From an uncultured Draconibacterium sp. (GTDB lineage Bacteria; Bacteroidota; Bacteroidia; Bacteroidales; Prolixibacteraceae): a stretch of 64,000 nt of DNA. Made by a program: the position numbers and the translations under genes. A model generated the notes under the pieces. That model was not told the origin of the DNA. It worked only from the letters and a program-made list of their open reading frames with translations, and ran no database searches. The stretch is from assembly GCF_913063105.1 (NCBI RefSeq), contig NZ_CAJXYQ010000013.1, positions 1 through 64,000 on the forward strand, in the 5' to 3' direction. This document shows positions 36,068 through 45,566 of this stretch, in pieces (the stretch's first letter is position 1; every line of letters starts with the position of its first letter).

Positions 36068-37249
36068 ATGAATTTCATAAAAAACTTTTTTTTAAATACA
36101 AAGCCACATGTACAGAAAGGCGCCAAGTTTCATTGGTTGCACTCGGTACATGATGGTATGTTTACGTTGTTCTTTGTATCAAAGGACACATCGAAATCGG
36201 GAGCACACGTTCACGATTACATCGATTTAAAACGTACAATGGGTATGGTGGTGTTGGCCTTAGTTCCGGCTTTATTGTTCGGGATGTACAACACCGGGTA
36301 CCAGCACTTTAAAGCAATTGGAGAACTGGCCTCAACCGGTTTCTTCGAAATATTCATTTACGGTCTCCTGCGGGTACTTCCCATCCTTATTGTTTCGTAC
36401 GTTGTAGGTTTGGGTATCGAATTTGTTTTTGCCCAACTACGTGGTCACGAAATTCAGGAAGGTTTCCTGGTATCGGGTTTTCTTATCCCGCTTATTATGC
36501 CAATAAACACACCACTTTGGATGGTTGCCATTGCAACTGCCTTTGCGGTTATTTTAGGTAAAGAGGTTTTTGGCGGAACAGGAATGAATATTTGGAACCC
36601 TGCACTTGTTGCACGTGCTTTCTTATTCTTCGCTTATCCGGCTCAAATGTCGGGCGAATCGGTTTGGGTGCGTCTTGCATCCGGCGATAAAGTGGTTGAC
36701 ACTTTCTCGGGAGCTACTCCAATGGCGCGAGCTGCTGCGGGTAACCTCGATTACAGTGTTGCCGATGCATTTATCGGATTAATTCCGGGTTCAATTGGCG
36801 AAACGTCGGCAGTAGCCATACTGCTGGGTGCCATTTTACTGGTTGTAACCGGAATTGGAAGCTGGAAAATTATGGTTTCAACCATTGCCGGTGGAGCAGT
36901 TATGGGCCTTATCCTTAACGCTGTTTCAGGAAACGCAGGTCTTTCGCCCGAAGTTGCCACTTATTTCTCCATGCCTTTCTGGCATCACTTAATTTTAGGT
37001 GGCTTTATGTTTGGTGCTATTTTTATGGCTACCGACCCGGTATCGGCATCGCAAACCGAAAAAGGAAAATGGATTTACGGATTCCTGATTGGTATCCTTG
37101 CCATTATCATCCGTGTTATCAATCCGGCCTTCCCTGAAGGTATGATGTTGGCAATTTTGCTAATGAACACATTTGCTCCGCTTATCGACCACTACGTTGT
37201 AGCCGGTCATATTAAGAAAAGAGCTAAACGAGCTAAAGTTTCTGCATAA
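36068..37249 (+). CDS. nqrB: Na+-translocating NADH:quinone reductase subunit B
   Basis: The 393-residue integral membrane subunit contains about ten helices. It holds the Na+ pathway, a covalent FMN and riboflavin. The flavinylation motif DTFSGATPM runs from 211 to 219; Thr217 is the expected FMN attachment site, added by an ApbE transferase. MATDPVSASQTEKGKWIYG near the C terminus is a second conserved NqrB/RnfD segment. The N-terminal KPHVQKGAKFHWLH region is typical of NqrB and absent from RnfD, supporting Nqr over Rnf. Confidence 0.97.
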   Translation: MNFIKNFFLNTKPHVQKGAKFHWLHSVHDGMFTLFFVSKDTSKSGAHVHDYIDLKRTMGMVVLALVPALLFGMYNTGYQHFKAIGELASTGFFEIFIYGLLRVLPILIVSYVVGLGIEFVFAQLRGHEIQEGFLVSGFLIPLIMPINTPLWMVAIATAFAVILGKEVFGGTGMNIWNPALVARAFLFFAYPAQMSGESVWVRLASGDKVVDTFSGATPMARAAAGNLDYSVADAFIGLIPGSIGETSAVAILLGAILLVVTGIGSWKIMVSTIAGGAVMGLILNAVSGNAGLSPEVATYFSMPFWHHLILGGFMFGAIFMATDPVSASQTEKGKWIYGFLIGILAIIIRVINPAFPEGMMLAILLMNTFAPLIDHYVVAGHIKKRAKRAKVSA

Positions 37250-37264
37250 TAAAAAAGAAGAATC

Positions 37265-37960
37265 ATGGATAGAAATAGTAATACTTACACATTTTTATAC
37301 GCAGCCATAATGGTAATTATAGTTGCAGCGGTTCTTGCTTCAGTTTCAATGGCGTTAAAGCCTGCGCAGAAAAAGAACGTTGAGATAGAGAAAAAACAAA
37401 ATATACTGGCCTCGGTAAATATTGAAAGTACTGCAGAAACAGCTGAAGCAATTTATGCTGAGAAAGTGGTAAAAGAATATGTTGTAACCGTAGAAGGCGA
37501 GCAGGTTGATGGCGATGCGTTTAACACCGACCTAAAAAAGGAACGTGCTAAAGATGAAGCCGACAAATTACTTCCTGTTTTTGAAGTACAAACCGAAGAT
37601 GGTATTAAATATGTACTTCCGTTATACGGTGCAGGTCTTTGGGGACCGGTTTGGGGCTATGTTTCGTTAAACGACGATATGAACACCATTTACGGTGCCA
37701 ACTTCGACCACGAAGGGGAAACACCGGGTTTGGGTGCCGAAATTTCAACAACAGCATTTGAAGAACCTTTTAAAGGAAAGAAAATCTTCGATGCATCGGG
37801 TAAACTGGTTTCAATTTTGGTTGCCAAAGTTGGAGAAGTTGCTCCGGAAGAACACAAAGTTGATGGTATTTCGGGTGGTACAATCACAAGTAAAGGTCTT
37901 CAACAAATGCTTGAGGACGACTTTGCGAGTTATGAAGAATTCTTAAATAAGAAAAAATAA
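37265..37960 (+). CDS. nqrC: Na+-translocating NADH:quinone reductase subunit C
   Basis: The 231-residue subunit has one N-terminal transmembrane helix (YTFLYAAIMVIIVAAVLASVS, 8-28) and a periplasmic FMN-binding domain. The flavinylation motif DGISGGTITS spans 200-209; Thr206 should carry the phosphodiester-linked FMN. GLWGPVWGYV and PGLGAEIS are the conserved FMN-domain segments. The G205 in place of the usual Ala (SGAT) is accepted in the family. It passes electrons towards NqrB. Fifteen base pairs follow nqrB. Confidence 0.96.
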   Translation: MDRNSNTYTFLYAAIMVIIVAAVLASVSMALKPAQKKNVEIEKKQNILASVNIESTAETAEAIYAEKVVKEYVVTVEGEQVDGDAFNTDLKKERAKDEADKLLPVFEVQTEDGIKYVLPLYGAGLWGPVWGYVSLNDDMNTIYGANFDHEGETPGLGAEISTTAFEEPFKGKKIFDASGKLVSILVAKVGEVAPEEHKVDGISGGTITSKGLQQMLEDDFASYEEFLNKKK

Positions 37961-37965
37961 TAGAG

Positions 37966-38610
37966 ATGAGCGAACCATTATTTTCAAAGAAAAACTTAAA
38001 GTTATTGTCGGATCCATTGAACGACAGTAACCCAATTACCGTACAGGTACTTGGTATTTGCTCAGCACTGGCAGTTACCGCACAATTAAAGCCATCAATT
38101 GTAATGGCCATATCGGTAGCCGCCGTATTAGCATTTGCAAACGTAATTATTTCATTGTTACGAAATACAATTCCAAACCGTATCCGAATTATTGTGCAGC
38201 TTGTGGTAATTGCCGCTTTGGTAATTTTAGTTGACCAAATACTTCGTGCGTATGTTTACGACGTAAGTAAGCAGCTTTCGGTATTTGTAGGATTAATTAT
38301 TACCAACTGTATTATTATGGGACGTCTGGAAGCCTTTGCCCTGGGTAACCGCCCCTGGCCGGCTTTTTTAGATGGAATTGGTAATGCAGCAGGTTATGGT
38401 TGGATTTTAATTGTTGTTGGTGCACTGCGCGAGTTATTAGGTGGTGGTTCTTTATTAGGCTACCAAATTATTCCCGATAGCTGGTACATTGCCAACGGAG
38501 GATTCTACGCAAACAACGGTTTAATGGTATTGTCGCCAATGGCTCTTATTGTGGTTGGTATTATTATTTGGGTTCAACGCAGCCGCAACCGTAAACTAAT
38601 TGAAGATTAA
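37966..38610 (+). CDS. nqrD: Na+-translocating NADH:quinone reductase subunit D
   Basis: The 214-residue membrane subunit with six helices shows the NqrD/RnfE signature: QVLGICSALAVTAQLKP, NCIIMGRLEAFALGNRPW and DGIGNAAGYGW. Cys32 and Cys115 are the two conserved cysteines that, with two from NqrE, hold the intramembrane iron-sulfur centre found in Na+-NQR structures. NqrD pairs with NqrE in inverted topology. Five base pairs separate it from nqrC. Confidence 0.96.
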   Translation: MSEPLFSKKNLKLLSDPLNDSNPITVQVLGICSALAVTAQLKPSIVMAISVAAVLAFANVIISLLRNTIPNRIRIIVQLVVIAALVILVDQILRAYVYDVSKQLSVFVGLIITNCIIMGRLEAFALGNRPWPAFLDGIGNAAGYGWILIVVGALRELLGGGSLLGYQIIPDSWYIANGGFYANNGLMVLSPMALIVVGIIIWVQRSRNRKLIED

Positions 38611-38635
38611 TTCATAACGCAAAAAAAGAATTCAA

Positions 38636-39256
38636 ATGGAAAATCTGATTAATATTTTTGTTAAGTCAATTTTTATTGAAAACATGGTATTTGCGTACTT
38701 CTTCGGAATGTGCTCGTATTTGGCGGTTTCGAAAAAAGTAAGTACTGCAACCGGTTTAGGACTTGCCGTAATTTTTGTGTTAGGAATTACTGTTCCGGTT
38801 AACTACCTGTTAGAAAATTATATTTTGAATGAAGGCGCATTGGTTTGGTTGTTGGGCGAAGAATTTGCGACAGTTGACCTTAGCTTCTTGCGCTTTATCA
38901 TGTTTATCGCCATTATTGCCTCGATGGTACAGTTGGTAGAAATGATTGTTGAGAAATTCGCTCCGGTATTGTACACGCAGCTGGGTATTTTCTTACCGCT
39001 TATCGCTGTAAACTGTGCAATTTTAGGGGGTTCATTATTCCTTCAGCAAAAAGCTTTCCTTAACGTTGGCGAAGCCACCATTTACGGACTTGGTTCGGGT
39101 GTGGGTTGGCTACTGGCCATTGTTGGTATTGCTGCTATTCGTGAAAAAATCGAATACTCAAATGTTCCGGCACCTCTACGCGGACTTGGTATTACGTTTA
39201 TCGTTACCGGTTTAATGGGCTTGGCTTTTATGGGTTTCGGCGGAATTAAATTGTAG
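38636..39256 (+). CDS. nqrE: Na+-translocating NADH:quinone reductase subunit E
   Basis: The 206-residue, six-helix protein has the NqrE/RnfA pattern: [21 protein letters not shown] with Cys26, [28 protein letters not shown] with Cys127, and ENYILNEG. The two cysteines complete the Fe centre shared with NqrD. The insertion of [17 protein letters not shown] is usual for NqrE. The ATG lies 25 bp after nqrD and the next gene follows after 15 bp. Confidence 0.96.
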   Translation: MENLINIFVKSIFIENMVFAYFFGMCSYLAVSKKVSTATGLGLAVIFVLGITVPVNYLLENYILNEGALVWLLGEEFATVDLSFLRFIMFIAIIASMVQLVEMIVEKFAPVLYTQLGIFLPLIAVNCAILGGSLFLQQKAFLNVGEATIYGLGSGVGWLLAIVGIAAIREKIEYSNVPAPLRGLGITFIVTGLMGLAFMGFGGIKL

Positions 39257-39271
39257 AATAAAAAAGAGTTA

Positions 39272-40549
39272 ATGAATATGATATTATTAGCAACACTATC
39301 AACCGTTGTAATTGCCAGTGTGGCAGTATTCCTGCTGATGGTTATTTTATTGGTATCCATTTTATTGTTTGCCAAAAAGAAATTAATGCCATCGGGAGTT
39401 GTAAAAGTGAGCATTAACGAAGGCGACCTGGAAGTTGAAACAGAACCGGGCAACACGCTGTTAACTACGCTTGGCGACAATAAAATTCTTCTTCCATCAG
39501 CATGTGGTGGCGGTGGTACCTGTGCCATGTGCCGTTGTCAGGTTGAAGAAGGCGGAGGCTCTATTCTGCCAACTGAAACCGGTTTCTTTACCCGTAAAGA
39601 ACAAAACGACAATTGGCGTTTAGCCTGCCAGGTAAAAGTTAAAGAAGACATGCAAATTAAAATCCCACAAGAAGTTCTTGGTGTGAAGAAATGGGAGTGC
39701 GAAGTGGTTTCGAACCACAACGTGGCGACTTTCATTAAAGAATTTGTGGTTAAACTTCCTGAAGGCGAAACCCTTGATTTCAAATCGGGCGGATATATCC
39801 AGATTGACGTACCTAAAGTTGATGTAAACTTTAAAGACATGGATATTGAAGAGGAATACCGTGAGGAATGGGAGAAATTTGGCATGTTCGACCTGGTAAT
39901 GAAAAACCCGGAACCAACATTCCGCGCCTACTCAATGGCAAATCACCCGGCTGAAGGAAATATTGTAATGTTGAACATTCGTATTGCAACACCACCCTGG
40001 GACCGTGCAAGCAACGGATTTAAGAAAGTAAATCCAGGTATTTGTTCATCGTATATTTTTAACCTTAAACCAGGCGACAAAGTAACTGTATCGGGGCCTT
40101 ACGGAGAGTTCTTCCTGAAAGACAACGACAGCGAAATGATGTTTGTTGGAGGTGGTGCAGGAATGGCGCCTATGCGTTCGCATTTGTTCCACCTGTTCCA
40201 TACGGTTAAAGAATTGAAAAAGAAAGTTACCTTCTGGTATGGAGCACGTTCATGGAAAGAAGTTTTCTATTACGATCAGTTTAGAGACATCGAGAAAAAC
40301 TTTCCAAATTTTGAGTTCCACCTGGCACTGGACCGCGAAGATCCGGAAGCGGATAAGTTAGACGTTAAATACAAAACCGGGTTTGTACACCAGGTAATTC
40401 ACGACAACTACCTGAGCCAGCATGAAGAGCCGGAAGAAATTGACTTTTACATGTGCGGCCCACCAATGATGAACGATGCCGTTCAGAAAATGCTTTACGA
40501 TATGGGAGTTCCGGATGAAAACGTATTATTCGACGACTTTGGATCGTAA
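39272..40549 (+). CDS. nqrF: Na+-translocating NADH:quinone reductase subunit F
   Basis: The 425-residue electron entry subunit oxidises NADH. An N-terminal transmembrane helix (11-34) is followed by a [2Fe-2S] ferredoxin domain with Cys78, Cys84, Cys87 and Cys119. The FAD domain has RAYSMAN near 211-217, and the NADH-binding domain has GGGAGMAPMRS and YMCGPPMM near the C terminus, ending DDFGS. All expected cofactor residues are present. It is the last nqr gene; a strong terminator follows 49 bp later. Confidence 0.97.
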   Translation: MNMILLATLSTVVIASVAVFLLMVILLVSILLFAKKKLMPSGVVKVSINEGDLEVETEPGNTLLTTLGDNKILLPSACGGGGTCAMCRCQVEEGGGSILPTETGFFTRKEQNDNWRLACQVKVKEDMQIKIPQEVLGVKKWECEVVSNHNVATFIKEFVVKLPEGETLDFKSGGYIQIDVPKVDVNFKDMDIEEEYREEWEKFGMFDLVMKNPEPTFRAYSMANHPAEGNIVMLNIRIATPPWDRASNGFKKVNPGICSSYIFNLKPGDKVTVSGPYGEFFLKDNDSEMMFVGGGAGMAPMRSHLFHLFHTVKELKKKVTFWYGARSWKEVFYYDQFRDIEKNFPNFEFHLALDREDPEADKLDVKYKTGFVHQVIHDNYLSQHEEPEEIDFYMCGPPMMNDAVQKMLYDMGVPDENVLFDDFGS

Positions 40550-40597
40550 ACCACAGAACGGTTTTTTGCATAAGGCAAATAAGACTTAACGATATAG

Positions 40598-40632
40598 AAG
40601 CCACTTTCCTTAGGGAGGGTGGCTTTTTTTTT
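40598..40632 (+). terminator. Intrinsic terminator of the nqr operon
   Basis: AAGCCAC (40598-40604) pairs with GTGGCTT (40619-40625), with inner CCT/AGG pairs, and the 3' side runs into nine consecutive T residues. It is a classic terminator 49 bp after nqrF. Confidence 0.9.
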
Positions 40633-40694
40633 CAAATGCTTTGATTTTGCCCAATAGCGATTTTAAGACGCTACAACTATGTTAGAGTTTTTAA

Positions 40695-41429
40695 TTATGG
40701 CAGAACAACCCGGCCACTTACCACCCCTGTATTTCGGTAACGGGTGGAGTAAACAGCTGTAATAGTTAGCTTTCCGGAGGTTTGTTCTACTACAATTTCC
40801 CCAATTCCATTGCGTACCTGCAACGCTTTCAAATTTTCTGGCATATACCTGCCCTCCACAAGGTCGCCTATAAAAAAATCGACCTTGTCCGATTCATCCG
40901 ACAAACGTGCAGAAATATAATATCCTGTAGCAACCCTGTTCCTGGTTAACACCAGCTCGGGCTGTTTTATGGCATTTCCCGACTCCCAGAATTCGTTTAA
41001 CCCAACCGCCCGTAATCCGTTTTTATATTCATATTCAGCCTGTAGCGTACCATTGCGGTGATAGCGTTTGCAGGTTCCGTTAAGCTCATCGTTCTCGTAG
41101 GGCTGTTCTTTCCACACTTGCGGTTTGTCTCCCAATGCAGCCTTGTAATAAGTGTAAGTTATTCCCTGCTTTTTACCTGCCACATAAGGTATTGTAGAGT
41201 ATACACTTCCGTGAAGGTAAAAACGTTTTTGTATACCATGTTTAATAGTTGTTCCGCTTACAACCGGTATTTCATATTCAATCTTGGTTGAATTTTTATA
41301 CGGCTTTTTTATCACCGTTATTCCATCATTCTTACTGTTTTCATTTGTTTCAACTTTCTTTTCCTGATTAAAATTACATCCAACAAAAAATAAAACCAGC
41401 AGAAAGAAATAGTTTATAATCGTTTTCAT
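40695..41429 (-). CDS. Lipoprotein with MORN-like repeats, function unknown
   Basis: The 244-residue protein has a lipoprotein signal (NYFFLLVLFFVGC, Cys18). Residues 50-140 hold MORN_2-type (YwqK-like) repeats: GIQKRFYLHGSVYSTIPYVAG, GITYTYYKAALG and GTCKRYHRNGTLQAEYEYKNG, each with a G-x(3)-x-Y pattern. The C-terminal part (about 155-244) has no motif I recognise. Similar repeat lipoproteins in Bacteroidota are common and uncharacterised; some were annotated as antitoxins by similarity only, which I do not adopt. It converges with nqrF. It is probably periplasmic and outer-membrane anchored. Confidence 0.72.
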   Translation of the reverse strand: MKTIINYFFLLVLFFVGCNFNQEKKVETNENSKNDGITVIKKPYKNSTKIEYEIPVVSGTTIKHGIQKRFYLHGSVYSTIPYVAGKKQGITYTYYKAALGDKPQVWKEQPYENDELNGTCKRYHRNGTLQAEYEYKNGLRAVGLNEFWESGNAIKQPELVLTRNRVATGYYISARLSDESDKVDFFIGDLVEGRYMPENLKALQVRNGIGEIVVEQTSGKLTITAVYSTRYRNTGVVSGRVVLP

Positions 41430-41694
41430 TGCAGTAGTAATTCGGTTTTAAAGCCCATTAAAGTTAACACTATCAGCAACTTTAATGCTAAAAATGAAAC
41501 TATAAATTTTTTCAGACAGGCAGATAAACAAATATCAGGTAATAAAACAGGGATAAACAGTGCGTTTAATGCACAGAATTTCCAATCATCCAAATGACGA
41601 ACAGCTGCCAGCTTACTGATTTAAGAATGTACTTCAGACAATTAAATTCCGGAATATTTCTTTATTTTCGTAGTAAACATTGTTGAGGTAATAT

Positions 41695-42756
41695 ATGACG
41701 ACACTTCTTTTCTTCTTTTTAATCTCTATCATTTTTTCATTTTTGTGTTCAATATGGGAAGCTGTAATACTAAGTGTAACACCATCGTATGTTAGTCGCA
41801 TACAAATGGAAAAGCCACGTTTGGGAAAGCAGCTTAGCTTTTTAAAAGAAGATATCGACCGGCCTTTGTCGGCAGTGTTAACCTTAAACACAATTGCACA
41901 TACGGTTGGTGCAGTGGGCGTGGGTGTTGAGGCCGGGAAAATATATGGCACGGCAAAAGTCGATTTTTATCTTTTCGAGGCCACCTACGAATCGCTTATA
42001 GCCGGACTGATGACGTTGGCCATACTGATTCTTTCTGAAATCATTCCAAAAACCATTGGCGCCACGTACTGGAAACAATTAACATCGTTTACAGTACGTT
42101 CGTTAAAAATACTGATGCTTGTTTTGGCTCCTTTTGTTTGGTTAAGCAAATGGGTTACCCATTTAATAAAAAAAGATGGCGAAAAAAGCGTATTGAGCCG
42201 TGCCGATGTAGCAGCAATGGCCGATGCCGGGTTAAAAAGTGGTGCCATCGACAAGGAAGAAAAATCAATTATCCAGAACTTGCTAAAGCTCGAGAACCAG
42301 GTGGTTAAAGACATAATGACCCCCAAAAGCGTTGTGCTTAGTCTCGATGAAAATCAAAGCCTGGGCGAGATATACAGCAGCTACAATCCTTTTCAGTTTT
42401 CGCGCATTCCGGTTTATAGCGAAACTACTGATAACATTACCGGTTTTATTCTGAAAGCTGCTATTTTAGAGAACATTGCAGCCGACAAACACAACCGTCA
42501 GGCCGTTGAAATACGAAGAAAGGTATATTTTGTTGAAGATAATGTATCGGTAGCTGAGCTGTTGGATAAACTGATTAAAGAGAAACAACACATGAATATT
42601 GTTGCCGATGAATTTGGCACAATTGTAGGCCTGGTAACCATGGAAGATGTTATTGAAACACTTTTTGGACTTGAAATCATGGATGAAACCGACAAGGTTG
42701 CTGACCTGCAAAAACTTGCCCGCGAACAATGGGAACAGTCTAAAGATCAAGACTAA
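41695..42756 (+). CDS. CNNM transmembrane / CBS-pair protein (HlyC/CorC family)
   Basis: The 353-residue protein has the CNNM/DUF21 membrane domain at 1-180, with about four hydrophobic helices and the landmark LSEIIPKTIGATYWK near 106-120. A CBS pair follows (about 200-325; DIMTPKSVVLSLDENQSL, NIVADEFGTIVGLVTMEDVIETLFG). It lacks the CorC_HlyC C-terminal domain of longer members, ending after EIMDETD. The family takes part in Mg2+ or Co2+ transport or sensing, possibly as exporters. It is probably in the inner membrane. A near-consensus -7 (TATTTTCG, 41663-41670) precedes it. Spacer 41430-41694 is otherwise empty. Confidence 0.9.
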   Translation: MTTLLFFFLISIIFSFLCSIWEAVILSVTPSYVSRIQMEKPRLGKQLSFLKEDIDRPLSAVLTLNTIAHTVGAVGVGVEAGKIYGTAKVDFYLFEATYESLIAGLMTLAILILSEIIPKTIGATYWKQLTSFTVRSLKILMLVLAPFVWLSKWVTHLIKKDGEKSVLSRADVAAMADAGLKSGAIDKEEKSIIQNLLKLENQVVKDIMTPKSVVLSLDENQSLGEIYSSYNPFQFSRIPVYSETTDNITGFILKAAILENIAADKHNRQAVEIRRKVYFVEDNVSVAELLDKLIKEKQHMNIVADEFGTIVGLVTMEDVIETLFGLEIMDETDKVADLQKLAREQWEQSKDQD

Positions 42757-42785
42757 TTACTCATGAAACACGTAGTTTTTCAATT

Positions 42786-45242
42786 TTAGAAACTCATTTC
42801 GGCCCTAAAGCGGATTCCACTATTGTCGGTAAAACTTCTATCCATGTAGGTACTGCCCAATTGGTGAATATACTCCACACGCAACACTTTAAAAATATTT
42901 GTAATACCTACACCTATTTCGGCATAGGGCGCTGTAAGGTCTTGCGAAAAGGCCTGCGGCAAGTCAAATACAGGTTTATATGAACTTGTTCTGTCGCCAT
43001 AGTGAGCTTTTAACGAAACCATTTCACGCAGCTTTAGCTTTTTAATTAAAGGCAAGCGATTAAAAACAATGCCGCCCCCAACCCAGTCGAGGTGAACATT
43101 GGTATACACATTGTGTGCGAACGAAGCCTGGTGCAACAAGTTAAAACGGTACTTGGCAAACCCGAGCGATTGCGAACCAACCGGCATTTCGAGCAAATCG
43201 TAGGGCGCATCGCCAAACAAATATCCACCATTAACCATGTAGCGCATAAATGCCGCCCCCATATTTAACTTTCCAACAATAGAACCGTGAAAATGAGAAT
43301 ACAGACCAAAATCGGGTGTGTTGCTACCCGGCAGATAGGCCTGACCTATGTCCCAACTCAGGTTAATAACCGGCGTTTGGTCGATGTAATAAACACGCAT
43401 AAAATAATATTGATCGAAATACTGTCCGAAGGCTAAACGGGCATTAAATAACGCACCGTAAGCTGAATAATGGTTGTAATCAACCCCATCGTGTATGTAA
43501 TGAATTTCGGGTGTACTGCGGTTGGAAGAGAAGTAAGCCCCCCCTTCCAGAATAATATTTTCGGTATTATACTCCAGGTTTACATGGACTTTTTTTTCTT
43601 GCTGCAGGTATGGATTTTCTTCGCGCGAGGTTAAAGCCGCAATAAAGTTTCCGTTACCGCGGGTATTCGGATTTTTCTTTATAAACCTCAGGTACTTATC
43701 CTGCGAAACCAGGTTGTAATCGTCGGAATAACTTCCACGCAGCACAAACTGGTCATCCTCCGTTAATTGCCAGCCAAAATTAAGGCCGTATTTCAGTTCT
43801 TTATTTCGTGTTCCGTACCCTAAAAATCCACCAATGGTAAAACGCTCCCACATTTTTTGCCCGGTTCTGAAAGGCAGAGAAAAGCGTTGGCCTTCGATGG
43901 CGTTTGTACTGTAGATATCAAAAACAGGACCTAATTCCAACTTACCCAGGTCAACATAACTGGTAAGCACCATCCCCCCTACTGCATCAATACCTTTTAC
44001 CACCTGGTTTTCTTTGAGCCTGTCAACACGCTCGTAGGTACCATCCGACATCAGGCTTGCGGCAAATTCGGGTTGCAATTTCCAATTTCGCCCTTTTACC
44101 TCATCCAACTGTTTCGATGTTGAATACTGGGTTGTTTTGTTAACCATCCAGTTTCCACTTGATATCTGGTCGATTCGCTGCGACCCGTACCTCGAAACGG
44201 TGTCTTTATTCAGCATTAAAGAAAGGTTCAGGCTAATTTGTTGTTCATCGTAGAACCAGGTTCCATCGGGAGTTTTACGGTATTGTACATTCGACCGATA
44301 ACCATTTACAAAATTAATATTTGCTTCCTCCTGAACATAAGCATAAACACTTGTAAGCGCATAATTCGTACCCTCAACAGTAAACCTGCCGGTAAATAGC
44401 GGGTTGTATTTATTTTTGGGCGTAAAAGAAAAACTATAATGCCATACACTATCAACCAGAGTACTGTCGTTCAGGTAAAAATCGTAATGTAACCTGGCCG
44501 AATTGCTCAGTGGCGAAATAATTCCACGGCCTAAAATATTAATCTGGTCTTTATAAAAATCAAGATCGATAACTACGTTTAATAAAATCAAGCTTTCGAT
44601 GGTTTGGTTAAGTTTTGGGAAGATGCCATCCTTTTTACGGTACACCAAACTGTCTTCCTGGTTTTCAACCAATATCCCTTCTTCAGCCAAATATATGGGC
44701 GAGAAACGTACATCACGGTCGTCCAGTTTCATGGTAACCTCGTTAAGGTTGGGGATAATTCGGTTCACTTTAGAGGTTGAATCGATGGCCATATAAACTG
44801 AAGTTCGGGCAAAAGTTTTGTAATCGGCAAAGCCTTCCACCTTTTGCCTGTTATCCTTCTTATTCTTCATGATTTCCCGAAAAAGTACTTTGGCACGCGA
44901 CTCCTCGGGTTTAACTGTTACCTCGCTTATACGTTGTACATCGGGTTTTAATTGCACTTTTAAGGGAAGAGCAAGATTGGCCGTAACCTTTATTTCCTCT
45001 TTTTCATAACCAACCGACGAGAAGCTAATCTCGTCGCCAACTGTAGCTGAGAGCAGGAAATACCCCTCAATATCGGTAATAGTGCCACGGGTAGTTCCTT
45101 TTACCCACACGTTCACAAACGGAATTGGTTCATTCGTGCTCGCGTCAAACACGAAGCCCGATAATTCTGTTGCCTCATCAGCAGCCGTTGCAACAAATAC
45201 AGAGAGGAGGAAAAGTATTGTAAATCTGATATTGTTTTTCAT
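42786..45242 (-). CDS. DUF5686 outer-membrane protein with carboxypeptidase-regulatory-like domain
   Basis: The 818-residue protein has a signal peptide (IRFTILFLLSVFVATAA, 5-21), then a carboxypeptidase-D-regulatory-like beta-sandwich at about 27-100 (LSGFVFDASTNEPIPFVNVWVKGTTRGT). The remainder is the DUF5686 domain, a large set of beta strands ending in a predicted outer-membrane barrel that finishes FRAEMSF with terminal Phe. This family is abundant in Bacteroidota. It is TonB-receptor-like in its N-terminal domain but lacks a plug with a clear TonB box. Function is unknown; export of surface material or lipoprotein handling has been suggested. Converges with the CNNM gene (29 bp gap). 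Confidence 0.87.
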   Translation of the reverse strand: MKNNIRFTILFLLSVFVATAADEATELSGFVFDASTNEPIPFVNVWVKGTTRGTITDIEGYFLLSATVGDEISFSSVGYEKEEIKVTANLALPLKVQLKPDVQRISEVTVKPEESRAKVLFREIMKNKKDNRQKVEGFADYKTFARTSVYMAIDSTSKVNRIIPNLNEVTMKLDDRDVRFSPIYLAEEGILVENQEDSLVYRKKDGIFPKLNQTIESLILLNVVIDLDFYKDQINILGRGIISPLSNSARLHYDFYLNDSTLVDSVWHYSFSFTPKNKYNPLFTGRFTVEGTNYALTSVYAYVQEEANINFVNGYRSNVQYRKTPDGTWFYDEQQISLNLSLMLNKDTVSRYGSQRIDQISSGNWMVNKTTQYSTSKQLDEVKGRNWKLQPEFAASLMSDGTYERVDRLKENQVVKGIDAVGGMVLTSYVDLGKLELGPVFDIYSTNAIEGQRFSLPFRTGQKMWERFTIGGFLGYGTRNKELKYGLNFGWQLTEDDQFVLRGSYSDDYNLVSQDKYLRFIKKNPNTRGNGNFIAALTSREENPYLQQEKKVHVNLEYNTENIILEGGAYFSSNRSTPEIHYIHDGVDYNHYSAYGALFNARLAFGQYFDQYYFMRVYYIDQTPVINLSWDIGQAYLPGSNTPDFGLYSHFHGSIVGKLNMGAAFMRYMVNGGYLFGDAPYDLLEMPVGSQSLGFAKYRFNLLHQASFAHNVYTNVHLDWVGGGIVFNRLPLIKKLKLREMVSLKAHYGDRTSSYKPVFDLPQAFSQDLTAPYAEIGVGITNIFKVLRVEYIHQLGSTYMDRSFTDNSGIRFRAEMSF

Positions 45243-45566
45243 AATAAATAAGCAATCTTGTTTCTTTTATCAGATTTTCATTTTATTGAATACTCAAGAT
45301 AAAGAGAAACAAATCACTACACTACGTTTTACACAATAAATATGCTTATCTATTCAAGATAATTGTTTTCGTGGCATTTTACATATTTAATAATGAAGCG
45401 AAAGTAATTAAGATCACCAGATCAAAATTTAATATCGCTAATAATCCTACTATTTTTTAACTTTTATTAAGAACCATTCCGTTTAACCATCAACATTGCG
45501 TTAACAATACAAACAGGCACCTTTGCCTTTTGCAAAAGCGCCTGTTGTTTTGATTTTCTTATTTTT
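45243..45566. other. 324-bp intergenic region
   Basis: AT-rich with no coding potential. It contains one inverted repeat, AACAGGC (45512-45518) and GCCTGTT (45540-45546), followed by a T-rich stretch on the plus strand only. That orientation does not serve the minus-strand genes around it, so its role is unclear. I see no consensus promoter for the downstream DUF5686 gene. Confidence 0.5.

Noticed and set aside
40695..41429. A toxin-antitoxin pair based on MORN/YwqK resemblance
   Set aside because: No toxin gene adjoins and the protein is a lipoprotein, which does not fit a cytoplasmic antitoxin.
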